From contig NZ_JAODAB010000025.1 in the NCBI RefSeq assembly GCF_025336485.1, positions 1 to 64,000 on the forward strand: a stretch of 64,000 nucleotides of DNA, read 5' to 3'. This stretch comes from Pseudomonas citri (GTDB taxonomy: Bacteria; Pseudomonadota; Gammaproteobacteria; Pseudomonadales; Pseudomonadaceae). Both the position numbers and the translations under genes were made by a program. The notes beneath the pieces were generated by a model. That model made no database searches and was not told the origin of the DNA. It saw nothing but the letters and a program-made list of their open reading frames with translations. Below are positions 1 through 7,422 of this stretch, one piece after another; position 1 is the stretch's first letter; each line of letters starts with the position of its first letter.

Positions 1-106
1 GAAGCGGTTTCTTTTTGGTTGGCATACATGCACCTCTTACTCATGTTATGCCCGAACACAAAATTTCTGACACCCTCTTAAAGCCGGGTCCAGCCGATCA
101 CAACCA

Positions 107-991
107 TCAGCCACCGTTCAGTCCCAATAGCCACTCACTAAAAGCCCGAATCTCTACCTGCCGCTCCCGCCCCGGCACGCACACCACCGTATACCGAGCG
201 CCCTCCAAACGCACCTCAGGTCGATAGTCGATCAATTGCCCGCGCGCAACCGCCTCAGCCACCAGAACGTTGCTCGCGAGCACCAGCCCATGTCCGGCAA
301 TCGCCGCCTGCAGGGCATGTTGTTCTTCGTCATAACGTCGTAAACGAGCGTTATCCAGCCAAGTCAGGGTGCCGGCCTTGACGCACCAGGCAGGCCAGTC
401 AACCGCCACGTTTGCGCCGCTTAGCCAAGGCACGTCGATCAGTTCGATGGGTGAACCCGCTGTCGGCGGTTGCCAGTCGGGGCGGCTATACACGCCAAAG
501 TACTCGTCCAGCAAAGGCTGTTCGAACAGGTGTGGGTCGGGGGCGAAGAGGGCGCGGATTGCCAGATCGATGCTGGCGTCACGCCGCAGGTCTATCACGT
601 CGTTGCTGCTGTGCAACCGGATGTCGATCTCCGGGTGCAGCCGATGAAAATCCCCCAGCCGCGGTATCAGCCACAGGCTGGCGAACGCCGGCGTTGTACT
701 CACCGTCAGGGATTGCGCGGCACAAGTCGGTGAAAGCATTTGTAGACCGTGCTGGAGATCGAGCAAGGCGCGATGTACATGAGGGTGAAGGCGTTCGCCG
801 GCGGCGCTCAGGCGCACGTTTTGGCTGGAGCGTTCGAACAGTTGCACACCGAGGAACGTTTCAAGGCTTTTGATCTGGTGGGATATCGCCGCGGGGCTGA
901 CGTTCAATTCTTGGGCCGCTGCCTTGAAGCTGCCCAACCGTGCGGCGGACTCGAAGCCGCGCAGGGCGGTGAGGGGCAGTTTGGCGAACAT
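107..991 (-). CDS. LysR-family transcriptional regulator (GcvA-like)
   Basis: A 294-residue DNA-binding regulator. The N-terminus (about residues 5-65) is a typical LysR winged helix-turn-helix with the recognition segment AAQELNVSPAAISHQIKSLE. The rest (about 90-290) is a LysR substrate-binding fold. Residue patterns such as LPPLTALRGFE-like opening, SPAAISHQ and FERSSQNVRL fit the GcvA/AmpR branch. It is divergent from a PACE efflux gene starting at 1100, with a 108-bp shared intergenic region. The Acinetobacter aceR-aceI pair has the same layout, so local regulation of the transporter is a reasonable inference. The inducer is not visible. The start at 991 opens directly into the HTH. Confidence 0.9.
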   Translation of the reverse strand: MFAKLPLTALRGFESAARLGSFKAAAQELNVSPAAISHQIKSLETFLGVQLFERSSQNVRLSAAGERLHPHVHRALLDLQHGLQMLSPTCAAQSLTVSTTPAFASLWLIPRLGDFHRLHPEIDIRLHSSNDVIDLRRDASIDLAIRALFAPDPHLFEQPLLDEYFGVYSRPDWQPPTAGSPIELIDVPWLSGANVAVDWPAWCVKAGTLTWLDNARLRRYDEEQHALQAAIAGHGLVLASNVLVAEAVARGQLIDYRPEVRLEGARYTVVCVPGRERQVEIRAFSEWLLGLNGG

Positions 992-1099
992 GGGCGGCAG
1001 GATTACTCAGGCTGAGCGTGGTTCAATTTAGCTCAATTGTGCGCGGAGGCTCAACTTGCCAGGCTGTGGGCTTCTCACCCTCAACCCGAGAGAGCCACG

Positions 1100-1555
1100 A
1101 TGCAAGGTACCTCCCGCAAGATTCTCCAGGCGATCCTCTATGAGGTCGGCGGCGTGTTATTCGTAGCGCCTGCCCTGGCGCTTACCTACGGCCAGGGTTT
1201 GGTTTATTCGACCCAGCTGTCATTGGTGATTTCCGCCGTGGCGCTGGCCTGGAACATGCTGTTCAATGGCCTGTTCGAGTGGTGGGAGCGCCGCCAGTGC
1301 TGTCGCCAGCGCAATTGGCGACGACGCTTGCTTCATTCCTTGGGGTTCGAGGGGGGGCTGACGTTGATTCTCACTCCCGTGGTTGGGGCGTGGCTCGGCA
1401 TCGGCCTTTGGCTGGCACTGGTCACCAATCTGGGACTGTTTGTGTTTTTCTTCTTCTATTCGCTGGTTTTTCAATGGATGTTTGATCGAGTGTTCGATGT
1501 GCCACTTTCGGCGCAGCCCGATCAGGATGTTATGGCCAGCGCCAACACCCCCTGA
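1100..1555 (+). CDS. PACE-family (AceI-like) chlorhexidine/biocide efflux protein
   Basis: A 151-residue inner-membrane protein with four predicted transmembrane helices in two tandem bacterial transmembrane pair repeats. Each repeat carries family signatures: WNMLFNGLFEWWE near residue 50 and RRLLHSLGFEGG near residue 75. The family exports biocides such as chlorhexidine and short-chain diamines using the proton gradient; the substrate here is not known. ATG at 1100 is chosen because it follows a purine-rich GAGAG segment and starts just before the first helix; an upstream in-frame start at 1037 would add 21 residues without family similarity. Divergent from the LysR gene at 107-991. Confidence 0.85.
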   Translation: MQGTSRKILQAILYEVGGVLFVAPALALTYGQGLVYSTQLSLVISAVALAWNMLFNGLFEWWERRQCCRQRNWRRRLLHSLGFEGGLTLILTPVVGAWLGIGLWLALVTNLGLFVFFFFYSLVFQWMFDRVFDVPLSAQPDQDVMASANTP

Positions 1556-2044
1556 GTCAGTTTCTAATGCGGCAGCTCTTGGACAAGGCGTCGGGGGTTG
1601 TCGTTTCTTGTTGGTATTAAGCATGCTCGCCGTTCTAAGCCGGGATAAACGGTTGTCGATGAATTTTATTCGGGTGATCTAATTTAGTAATTATAAGGAT
1701 ATTGCAAATGCGGAGGTCGGATAAGCAGGTTTAAGTATGATTCGATAATCAGAAACGCGACTCGGATGGCTATCGGGGGATGCTGGTTTTTAAGTAGGGG
1801 AAGGCCTACCTGTAATCAGCAAAGTTCAGGGTTCAATAAGATCCAGATAGGAAAAAATGCTGGCTAAGTCATCATGCAGTCATAGTCTTTCTCCTAGAAA
1901 GATGAGAGGGGAAATCTTTTGTTAAATCTCCATTGAAAGATGGTGACAAAGTGACACTACTTATGAATAATCCGCCGCCAGGATTACACCGCCATATTGT
2001 TGGCGGTGCGTGTTGCTTAACTTACTGCCCGCTTGAGAATGTTC
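1556..2044. other. Gene-free AT-richer interval upstream of the chemoreceptor
   Basis: About 490 bp between the PACE gene and the chemoreceptor. It is distinctly richer in A+T than its surroundings, and I see no plausible ORF, RNA gene or repeat in it. It presumably holds the chemoreceptor promoter, but I could not identify a convincing sigma-70 or FliA-type element. Confidence 0.5.
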
Positions 2045-4027
2045 ATGTCCAATCGCTCTCTGCACTCCAAGTTATTCTCGACGGCCCTGATTGGGACCGT
2101 CGTCGTCATGGCATTGTTGTTGGGTTCCATCGCTTATATTTCTTACGGTTCGTCAGTCAAGGTAACCCGTGCGCTGGTCGACGCTATTATCAAAGCCAAT
2201 GTCGAGACGGTGGAGGGGGAGTTGGGGGTCGCTTTTGCCGTGGCGGAGTCCCTTGGTAGTGCCGGCTCCGCGATGCAACAGCAGAATGTCGATCGCAAGA
2301 CCGCGGATGCCGTGACTCGTCGAATCTTCGAGGCCAACCCGCAGTTGTTTGGCCTCGCGACGTATTGGGAGCCCAATGCGTTCGATAACAAGGACAGTGA
2401 GTACGTCAATCAGCCGAATCACGATGCCACGGGTCGTTACCTGACTTACTGGCAGCGCGCGACGGGCTCCGTTCAATCGGAAGCGCTCACCGGTTATTTC
2501 CCGGAAGATGCGAGCAATCAGTATTACTACCAGCCGGTGCGCAGCCGTCAACCGTGGGCCTCCGAACCGTATATCTACAGTACGGGAAGTGGCCAGAAAG
2601 TCATGATGGTATCGGTGATGGTGCCATTGTTGCGGGATGGAAAAGCGTTGGGCGCGGCGGGTGCCGATCTTTCCCTTGACAGCATCAGCCGTCAGTTGGC
2701 GAAGATCGATGCTTACAAGGGATATGGCGCACTGTTGTCCAGCAACGGTGTATACGCCAGTCATCCTGATGCAAAGCGCTTGAACCAGCCGGCCGACGAC
2801 TTGCCGACAGCGGCCAGGGATGCGATCAAGGCCGGTCAGCCATACAGCTTCCAGCGCGATGGCTGGAGCTATCAACTGCAGCCGGTGCATATCGGCAAGG
2901 CGCCAAATACCTGGTCCTTGATGGTCGCCTACCCGATGGCAGAGGCGACGGCGGACATTAACGAGTTCCTCTATACCGCCATCGTTATCGGTCTGGTGGC
3001 ATTGCTGGCATTGGCGATTGTGCTTTGGTATCTGCTGGGGTGGCAGATTCGTCCGTTATCAGGCTTGACGACCGGCATTCAGGCCTGGGGCGGTGAGTTG
3101 GGTTTGCGTTTTCAACAGCGCAGCGGCGATGAAACCGGCAAATTGGCTGCCGCGTTCAACCAGTTCATCCAGCGCCTGAGCGACCTGGTGGGATCGATTC
3201 GTACCAGTAGCGTCGCACTGATGAAAATCTCCGATCATTTGGGCGATACGACTCAGGCTGTTGCCGAACGAGCGGCTTCGCAGCACACCGCGACTGAAGA
3301 AATGGCCAGCGGCGTCACCGCACTGGCACACTCGGTGACCGAAATGTCGCAGCAGGCCGACGACGTTGAACAGTTGGCGCGCAACACTGAGGCGTTGACC
3401 TCGCATATCTCCGAAGAGATGAACCAGACATTGGCCGGGATCACTCGCATTGACCAGACCATGGATGTTGTTGCCGGCGCTGTGGGCGATCTGGAAAAAC
3501 GCTCTCAGCAAATTGCCGGGATCATTGCGGTGATTCGTAGCATCGCCGACCAGACCAATCTCCTGGCACTGAACGCTGCGATCGAAGCCGCACGGGCAGG
3601 GGAGCAAGGTCGTGGTTTCGCCGTGGTGGCGGACGAAGTGCGGCAGCTGGCGGAGCACACCAGTCGTTCGACCCGTGAAATCGGCGACATGATTGGTGCT
3701 ATCGGTTCGGATGTACACAACACCGTTGCCAACGTTCAACAGGTCGGAGAAGCGGTGCGCCAAGGGGTCGCTCAACTGACCACTTCCTCCCGGGGTGTCG
3801 ATCAGATTCGCCAGCATGCGCAGGATATCCTGACGCGCATCAGCGAAGTCGCGCGTCAGACCCAGAGCCAGGCCGCAACCGGCGAGCAGTTGTCGGTCGC
3901 CATCCAGGGCGTCAGCCGAATCTCCGAGCAGAACGACCATGCGATCCGCCATCTGCTCGATCAGTCCGTGCAATTGCGCAGTCAGGCCAGTTCGTTGAGC
4001 CAGCAGTTGACTCAATTCAAGGACTGA
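2045..4027 (+). CDS. Methyl-accepting chemotaxis protein with dCACHE sensor
   Basis: A 660-residue transmembrane chemoreceptor. Order: transmembrane helix (about 10-35), large periplasmic dCACHE_1-type sensor (about 40-305) with a WEPNAFDNKD segment typical of amino-acid/organic-acid sensing CACHE domains, second transmembrane helix (about 310-335), HAMP (about 337-390), then a long coiled-coil signalling domain. The strongly conserved hairpin tip that contacts CheA/CheW is present (IADQTNLLALNAAIEAARAG). The ligand cannot be told from sequence. ATG at 2045 is preferred because a GAGA segment lies about 6 bp upstream; ATG 2039 or TTG 2033 in the same frame are alternatives. It ends before a strong hairpin at 4037-4062. 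Confidence 0.92.
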   Translation: MSNRSLHSKLFSTALIGTVVVMALLLGSIAYISYGSSVKVTRALVDAIIKANVETVEGELGVAFAVAESLGSAGSAMQQQNVDRKTADAVTRRIFEANPQLFGLATYWEPNAFDNKDSEYVNQPNHDATGRYLTYWQRATGSVQSEALTGYFPEDASNQYYYQPVRSRQPWASEPYIYSTGSGQKVMMVSVMVPLLRDGKALGAAGADLSLDSISRQLAKIDAYKGYGALLSSNGVYASHPDAKRLNQPADDLPTAARDAIKAGQPYSFQRDGWSYQLQPVHIGKAPNTWSLMVAYPMAEATADINEFLYTAIVIGLVALLALAIVLWYLLGWQIRPLSGLTTGIQAWGGELGLRFQQRSGDETGKLAAAFNQFIQRLSDLVGSIRTSSVALMKISDHLGDTTQAVAERAASQHTATEEMASGVTALAHSVTEMSQQADDVEQLARNTEALTSHISEEMNQTLAGITRIDQTMDVVAGAVGDLEKRSQQIAGIIAVIRSIADQTNLLALNAAIEAARAGEQGRGFAVVADEVRQLAEHTSRSTREIGDMIGAIGSDVHNTVANVQQVGEAVRQGVAQLTTSSRGVDQIRQHAQDILTRISEVARQTQSQAATGEQLSVAIQGVSRISEQNDHAIRHLLDQSVQLRSQASSLSQQLTQFKD

Positions 4028-4036
4028 TATTGCCTC

Positions 4037-4062
4037 AACGGGCGACTGATGAATCGCCCGTT
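4037..4062 (+). terminator. Strong hairpin after the chemoreceptor gene
   Basis: AACGGGCGA and TCGCCCGTT form a perfect 9-bp stem with an 8-nt loop, 10 bp after the chemoreceptor stop. There is no T-run after it, so it may be a weak or Rho-assisted terminator or an mRNA 3' stabiliser. Confidence 0.5.
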
Positions 4063-4126
4063 ATCCAGTTATCAAGTGCTCTGCTCATGCATTAATATTC
4101 CTTCCCAAAAAATTCAGGAGCATGTC

Positions 4127-4462
4127 GTGAGAAACAGATTCGTGATAGGTGGGTTTTTTCTGCTGATGGCCATGACTGCTCAATCTGCCTACAGCAGGGG
4201 GGTGGACAAGTCTGAAGAGAATGCCGAATTGCTGTCTCGAATCCTCGATGGCAACGATGCCTTGAACCAGGCATCTGAATTTTCGACTGAGCATCGTACG
4301 GTCAACATCTCCATAGACGGATCGGAAGAGGACGCCAAGAAGTTTTGCTCGCAGATCAGCGCCATCGTCGAGCAGCACGGCCTGTCTTTTTCAAAAGGCT
4401 GGGTGGTGGTGATCGCGTCGCCCAGCGCTGACTATGAAATTACCAACACGTGCCCGTTGTAG
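4127..4462 (+). CDS. Small exported hypothetical protein
   Basis: A 111-residue protein not recognised by family. A cleavable signal peptide is clear: basic VRNRF start, hydrophobic GGFFLLMAMTAQSA, likely cleavage after AYS. The mature part is acidic, with one cysteine near the middle and one near the C-terminus that could form a disulfide. GTG at 4127 is chosen because a good Shine-Dalgarno (CAGGAG, 4115-4120) lies 6 bp upstream and because translation from there begins at the signal peptide; starts further upstream would put 26 residues before it. The next gene, a lipoprotein, starts 46 bp after its stop. Confidence 0.65.
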   Translation: MRNRFVIGGFFLLMAMTAQSAYSRGVDKSEENAELLSRILDGNDALNQASEFSTEHRTVNISIDGSEEDAKKFCSQISAIVEQHGLSFSKGWVVVIASPSADYEITNTCPL

Positions 4463-4508
4463 TGCGCGAGCTGCAAAAGAACGCCCCTTGTCCGCTATTG
4501 AGCAACTG

Positions 4509-4778
4509 ATGAAATCTTTCTTAGGCGCGTTGACCGTTATGTTGTTGACCGGGTGTTCGACGCTTTCCGAAACCTTTGGCGATCGCCCCATGTGTGGCCC
4601 TCATCCCTATTGTGGAACCTCCACGGATGTTGAGCTGATCAAGGCTGCCACGGATGAAAGCGCCGGAGTCCTGCGCGTGCTGGTGCCGCTGGCGGTGATT
4701 GACCTGCCGTTCAGCCTGGTTGCCGATACGCTGTTCCTGCCGTACACCGCGTTTGCTTCAGAGCCTGCTCGAGATTGA
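4509..4778 (+). CDS. YceK/YidQ-family lipoprotein
   Basis: An 89-residue predicted lipoprotein. The signal peptide ends in a lipobox LLTGC (Cys at about residue 16). The mature part has the family pattern of CGPHPYCGTSTD followed by a hydrophobic stretch VPLAVIDLPFSLVADTLFLPY, as in the YceK/YidQ (DUF1375) family, whose role is unknown. ATG at 4509 is chosen because it begins the signal peptide; an in-frame start further upstream overlaps the preceding gene. It may be cotranscribed with the small exported protein ahead of it. Confidence 0.75.
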   Translation: MKSFLGALTVMLLTGCSTLSETFGDRPMCGPHPYCGTSTDVELIKAATDESAGVLRVLVPLAVIDLPFSLVADTLFLPYTAFASEPARD

Positions 4779-4815
4779 TGGGTGTGAGCCGAACGGCTGT
4801 TATCCACAAATAAAA

Positions 4816-4845
4816 AGCCCGCACACTCATCGCGAGGTGCGGGCT
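4816..4845 (-). terminator. Rho-independent terminator between convergent genes
   Basis: AGCCCGCAC and GTGCGGGCT form a perfect 9-bp stem with a 12-nt loop. Read on the minus strand the stem is followed by TTTTTATTT, giving a textbook terminator for the DUF2628 gene; on the plus strand the T-run is poor. Confidence 0.85.
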
Positions 4846-4866
4846 CTTGCCAACCCAGGCCTGCAA

Positions 4867-5295
4867 TCAGAGGCGCATGCCTTTGAACGGGTTCCAGCCT
4901 TGTTCACCTTTCACTTCTTTGAGGTAGTACGCGTAGTTGGTCGAGAGCGCATACATCATCGACATGGCGATGCTCAGGCCGGTGTTCAAGGGGCGCGGGA
5001 ACTCCATGCCGATGACCGCGAATATCACGCTCAATACAATGTTGATCGCCACGATGATGCCGATCAGGGCGAGGTTTTTCTTCCACAGGCCCAAGACGAA
5101 CAGGTAAATGGGGCCGAAGAAAAACGCGATCACGTTGGCGTTGATCAGCAGTTTTTTCTTGAAGCCCGGCAGCGTCTTGAGGGCTTCCTTGTAGCGCGGG
5201 TCATTGGGCGCGCCGTAGGTTTCAAAGAAGTCAAAGCGTTCCTGCCACTTGGCGCTGTATTTACCGCTGCTTTGCACGTTTTCGGTGGTGCTCAT
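4867..5295 (-). CDS. DUF2628 membrane protein
   Basis: A 142-residue protein with a charged N-terminal third (SAKWQERFDFFETYGAPND) and two to three hydrophobic helices (about 50-70, 75-100, 105-125), matching the DUF2628 family of small membrane proteins of unknown role. ATG at 5295 is chosen over an upstream in-frame start at 5400 because the extra residues are not family-like. A terminator at 4816-4845 closes the gene, so it is probably monocistronic. Confidence 0.8.
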   Translation of the reverse strand: MSTTENVQSSGKYSAKWQERFDFFETYGAPNDPRYKEALKTLPGFKKKLLINANVIAFFFGPIYLFVLGLWKKNLALIGIIVAINIVLSVIFAVIGMEFPRPLNTGLSIAMSMMYALSTNYAYYLKEVKGEQGWNPFKGMRL

Positions 5296-5645
5296 GTTCA
5301 AGGCTCCTGCTTTCCATGAATGTTTTTTTCTTCCAAGAAATCCTGTGCTCGGTTCTGGAGCATGGATAGCTTTGTTTTTTGACGAGGGTTTCAACTGCAT
5401 CGCCAGTGGCGTTTATTTTGCCGCTTTATGGTTGTTTGGGTAGGGCTTTGCGCCCTGGCAACTTAAGTGGTCGTCGGGTCTGTGATGCGTTTCACTCTAT
5501 TGGCTTCAATGGTTCCTACTGTTCCAAGGCTGTCAGGTAGTCAGTCGCCTTCCGATACTTTCAATCCGGTCCAGGTCTGATGCCACCTATACTCGTTGCC
5601 CGGGCCCGGCCATTCGTCGGTGCCGTCATGGACGAGGAAGTCAAC
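5296..5645. other. Gene-free interval before the unknown gene at 5646
   Basis: About 350 bp with no ORF I can defend on either strand. It is lower in GC than neighbouring coding DNA. It must contain the promoter of the DUF2628 gene (minus strand) and possibly that of the gene at 5646; no clear elements were recognised. Confidence 0.4.
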
Positions 5646-6146
5646 ATGGCCGCCACCAGCAGCACACTTGCTCCAAAGGACGAAAGTGGGATTGTCAGCG
5701 CTTTGAATGGAGTCGTCACAAAAACAGAAGTCATTGCCGAGGCCATAAGGACTGGCCGTCACATAGACGTATGGTTGGTGCGAGGAGGGAGCGCGACAGG
5801 TTGCAACGCGGCAGTCACCACCAAAAGTGCAGGAGGAGAGCCGCCGAATGTGGCTTGTGGAGCGCCGACAATGCAACAGATGATCAGCCAGGTAGGGGGA
5901 TCCCAGCCTGGGATACCTCAGGAAAAATTGCCAGAGTTCACCTCTGTCGCGGCCAATTCAGCGAAGTGGGCACGACGTGGCGGGTGGCTCGTGGTACAGA
6001 TCAATACGAGGTATTTGATTGCCGGGGATGCCGGGGAAAGTGGGTGGATTTGCTTGAAGAATGCGCCACTGGTTTCAGCGGTCTTTCTGCCGCACCCCAC
6101 ACCGGTGTCTGCGCAGGAAGGAAAAGCGCTCCCTAATGCAGATTGA
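5646..6146 (+). CDS. Unrecognised hypothetical protein
   Basis: A 166-residue ORF that I do not recognise. It has no signal peptide or membrane segment. The C-terminal half looks globular, with alternating hydrophobic strands (GGWLVVQINTRYLIAGD), and there are three cysteines. ATG at 5646 is chosen because GAGGAAG lies about 6 bp upstream; an in-frame ATG at 5628 is possible. Base composition is lower in GC and codon use less biased than in the flanking genes, which suggests a recently acquired gene. A strong hairpin (6178-6201) follows. Whether the ORF is expressed is uncertain. Confidence 0.45.
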   Translation: MAATSSTLAPKDESGIVSALNGVVTKTEVIAEAIRTGRHIDVWLVRGGSATGCNAAVTTKSAGGEPPNVACGAPTMQQMISQVGGSQPGIPQEKLPEFTSVAANSAKWARRGGWLVVQINTRYLIAGDAGESGWICLKNAPLVSAVFLPHPTPVSAQEGKALPNAD

Positions 6147-6177
6147 AGCAGGGCTGGAGCGTTCGAGCACAAGGCAT

Positions 6178-6201
6178 GTCGCCCGTTCACGAGCGGGCGA
6201 C
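6178..6201. terminator. GC-rich hairpin between convergent small genes
   Basis: GTCGCCCG (6178-6185) and CGGGCGAC (6194-6201) pair perfectly around an 8-nt loop. It lies between the stop of the plus-strand gene ending at 6146 and the stop of the minus-strand ORF ending at 6221, so it could end both transcripts. No T-tract is present. Confidence 0.45.
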
Positions 6202-6220
6202 TCATGAGTCAATGTCGGGG

Positions 6221-6427
6221 TCAAAAAGCCAGGGCTGCCGTCTCCCCACACGAACGGTCTTGTACCCCTACCAGCAGATGCAATGGCATTTCCTGGGTGG
6301 TTTGTGTGGACGGCCTCTCAAAGCTGGCGACTATCTGGCTTTGAAGCGCACTCAACCGTATCGACTCTTGCTCCTTTGCCTTTGCCATTCTCGCGTGGTT
6401 CGCTGCGATTTCGTTAAGCGTTGACAC
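6221..6427 (-). CDS. Small coiled-coil-like hypothetical protein, GTG start
   Basis: A 68-residue ORF starting with GTG at 6427, preceded at 7 bp by GGAG. The N-terminal 40 residues form an alanine/lysine/glutamate-rich amphipathic helix (STLNEIAANHARMAKAKEQE) containing a glutamine-rich segment. That pattern and the well-placed ribosome-binding site argue for a real gene rather than a shadow ORF. The C-terminal 25 residues look less conserved in style. I do not recognise a function. Upstream in-frame codons to 6616 show no coding character and are excluded. Confidence 0.45.
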   Translation of the reverse strand: MSTLNEIAANHARMAKAKEQESIRLSALQSQIVASFERPSTQTTQEMPLHLLVGVQDRSCGETAALAF

Positions 6428-6857
6428 GGTATATCTCCGTTTGCTGACCAAGCATTGATGAGTGTGCCGCCGCGTCAGAGAGACGTCGTTCCGGGCTGTT
6501 GGGCCAACCCAAGCAAGGCCTGAGCCAGGCCCGACGGGCTGTTGGTTACCACATTCGTCAGGTGACGAACGGCAGGAGCCCAGCCAGGCAGGCAACGACA
6601 CGGGCAACGTTGCCACTATGTCTCACCAATAAGTCACTGATAATACAAAGCGCTTTTGATGACGACTGAGCAACACACTGCTCTTAGGCTCTGTACGAAA
6701 CGTCTTGAGACGAAGGTCAGGCTGTTTTCAACGCAGCATGAACGAGTATCAAGGCTTTTCGTACCGAGCCTAGGGGAGGAGAGCGGGGTGATGGGGAACT
6801 AGTGTCAACGTTAACGTCTACATTGATAGGGCAATATCCTTTTTTTCGAGGACCACC
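6428..6857. other. Gene-free interval holding a MITE-like element
   Basis: About 430 bp without a defensible gene. The central part holds an 88-bp inverted-repeat element (listed separately). The last 80 bp before 6858 are AT-richer and probably hold the promoter of the CigR-like gene. Confidence 0.5.
6685..6773. mobile_element. MITE-like element, about 88 bp, IS5-type ends
   Basis: Near-perfect terminal inverted repeats: TAGGCTCTGTACGAAA on the left (from 6685) and its inverted partner TTTCGTACCGAGCCTA on the right (ending 6772), 15 of 16 positions matching. Both ends abut TTAG/CTAG, consistent with the short TA-centred target duplications of IS5-related elements. The 55-bp interior has no ORF but includes CGTCTTGAGACG. 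It looks like a deletion derivative that a full-length transposase could move in trans. Confidence 0.6.
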
Positions 6858-7370
6858 ATGCTCAAATCGCGCTCATTGATTGTTGCCGTTACCTGTTTCG
6901 CTCTTGTAGCGGGCCCCGCGACGGTTGTCGCGGACCCGGGTAACGGCAAGGGAAATGCTCAATTCGATCAAGGCCCGGGTCAAGGACAAGGTAAAGGCGG
7001 GCACGGTAATAAAGGCGGGCAGGGCAATGCCGGAAACAAGGGTAACCAGGGCGGCAAGGGTTACTCGTCCGGTGGCGGTGGGGGCGATTGGCACAATGGC
7101 CCGAGCATCGACCGCAGCGGGATTCTTGGCGTGATTGGCGGCTATCGCGATTATTGGAGCCCCGGCCCGGCACTGCCGCCCGGTATCCAGAAAAATCTCG
7201 CCCGGGGCAAGCCGTTGCCTCCCGGCATCGCCAAGAAGCTCGATGGACGCCTGTTGGGGCGGCTGCCGCACTACGACGGTTATGAATGGCAGCAGGTGGG
7301 CACCGATCTGATCCTGGTGGCGATCGCTACCGGCATCATCTATGAAGTGCTCAACGGCGCGTTCGATTGA
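6858..7370 (+). CDS. CigR-like exported protein (RcnB/CigR family)
   Basis: A 170-residue protein with a clear signal peptide (MLKSRSLIVAVTCFALVAG, cleavage likely near residue 25), then a low-complexity Gly/Asn/Lys/Gln-rich region (about 30-75), then a C-terminal RcnB-type domain with proline-glycine motifs PPGIQKNLARGKPLPPGIAK and a final hydrophobic segment DLILVAIATGIIYEVL. This matches proteins annotated as anti-virulence regulator CigR family. The molecular role in Pseudomonas is not established. It ends at a strong bidirectional terminator. Confidence 0.8.
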   Translation: MLKSRSLIVAVTCFALVAGPATVVADPGNGKGNAQFDQGPGQGQGKGGHGNKGGQGNAGNKGNQGGKGYSSGGGGGDWHNGPSIDRSGILGVIGGYRDYWSPGPALPPGIQKNLARGKPLPPGIAKKLDGRLLGRLPHYDGYEWQQVGTDLILVAIATGIIYEVLNGAFD

Positions 7371-7391
7371 CTCACTGGTCCCAATAAAATG

Positions 7392-7419
7392 AAGGGCAGC
7401 CTCTTTGGAGGCTGCCCTT
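7392..7419. terminator. Bidirectional terminator between convergent genes
   Basis: AAGGGCAGCCTC and GAGGCTGCCCTT form a perfect 12-bp stem with a TTTG loop, placed exactly between the stops of the CigR-like gene (7370) and the sigma-54 regulator (7423). Confidence 0.9.
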
Positions 7420-7422
7420 GCA

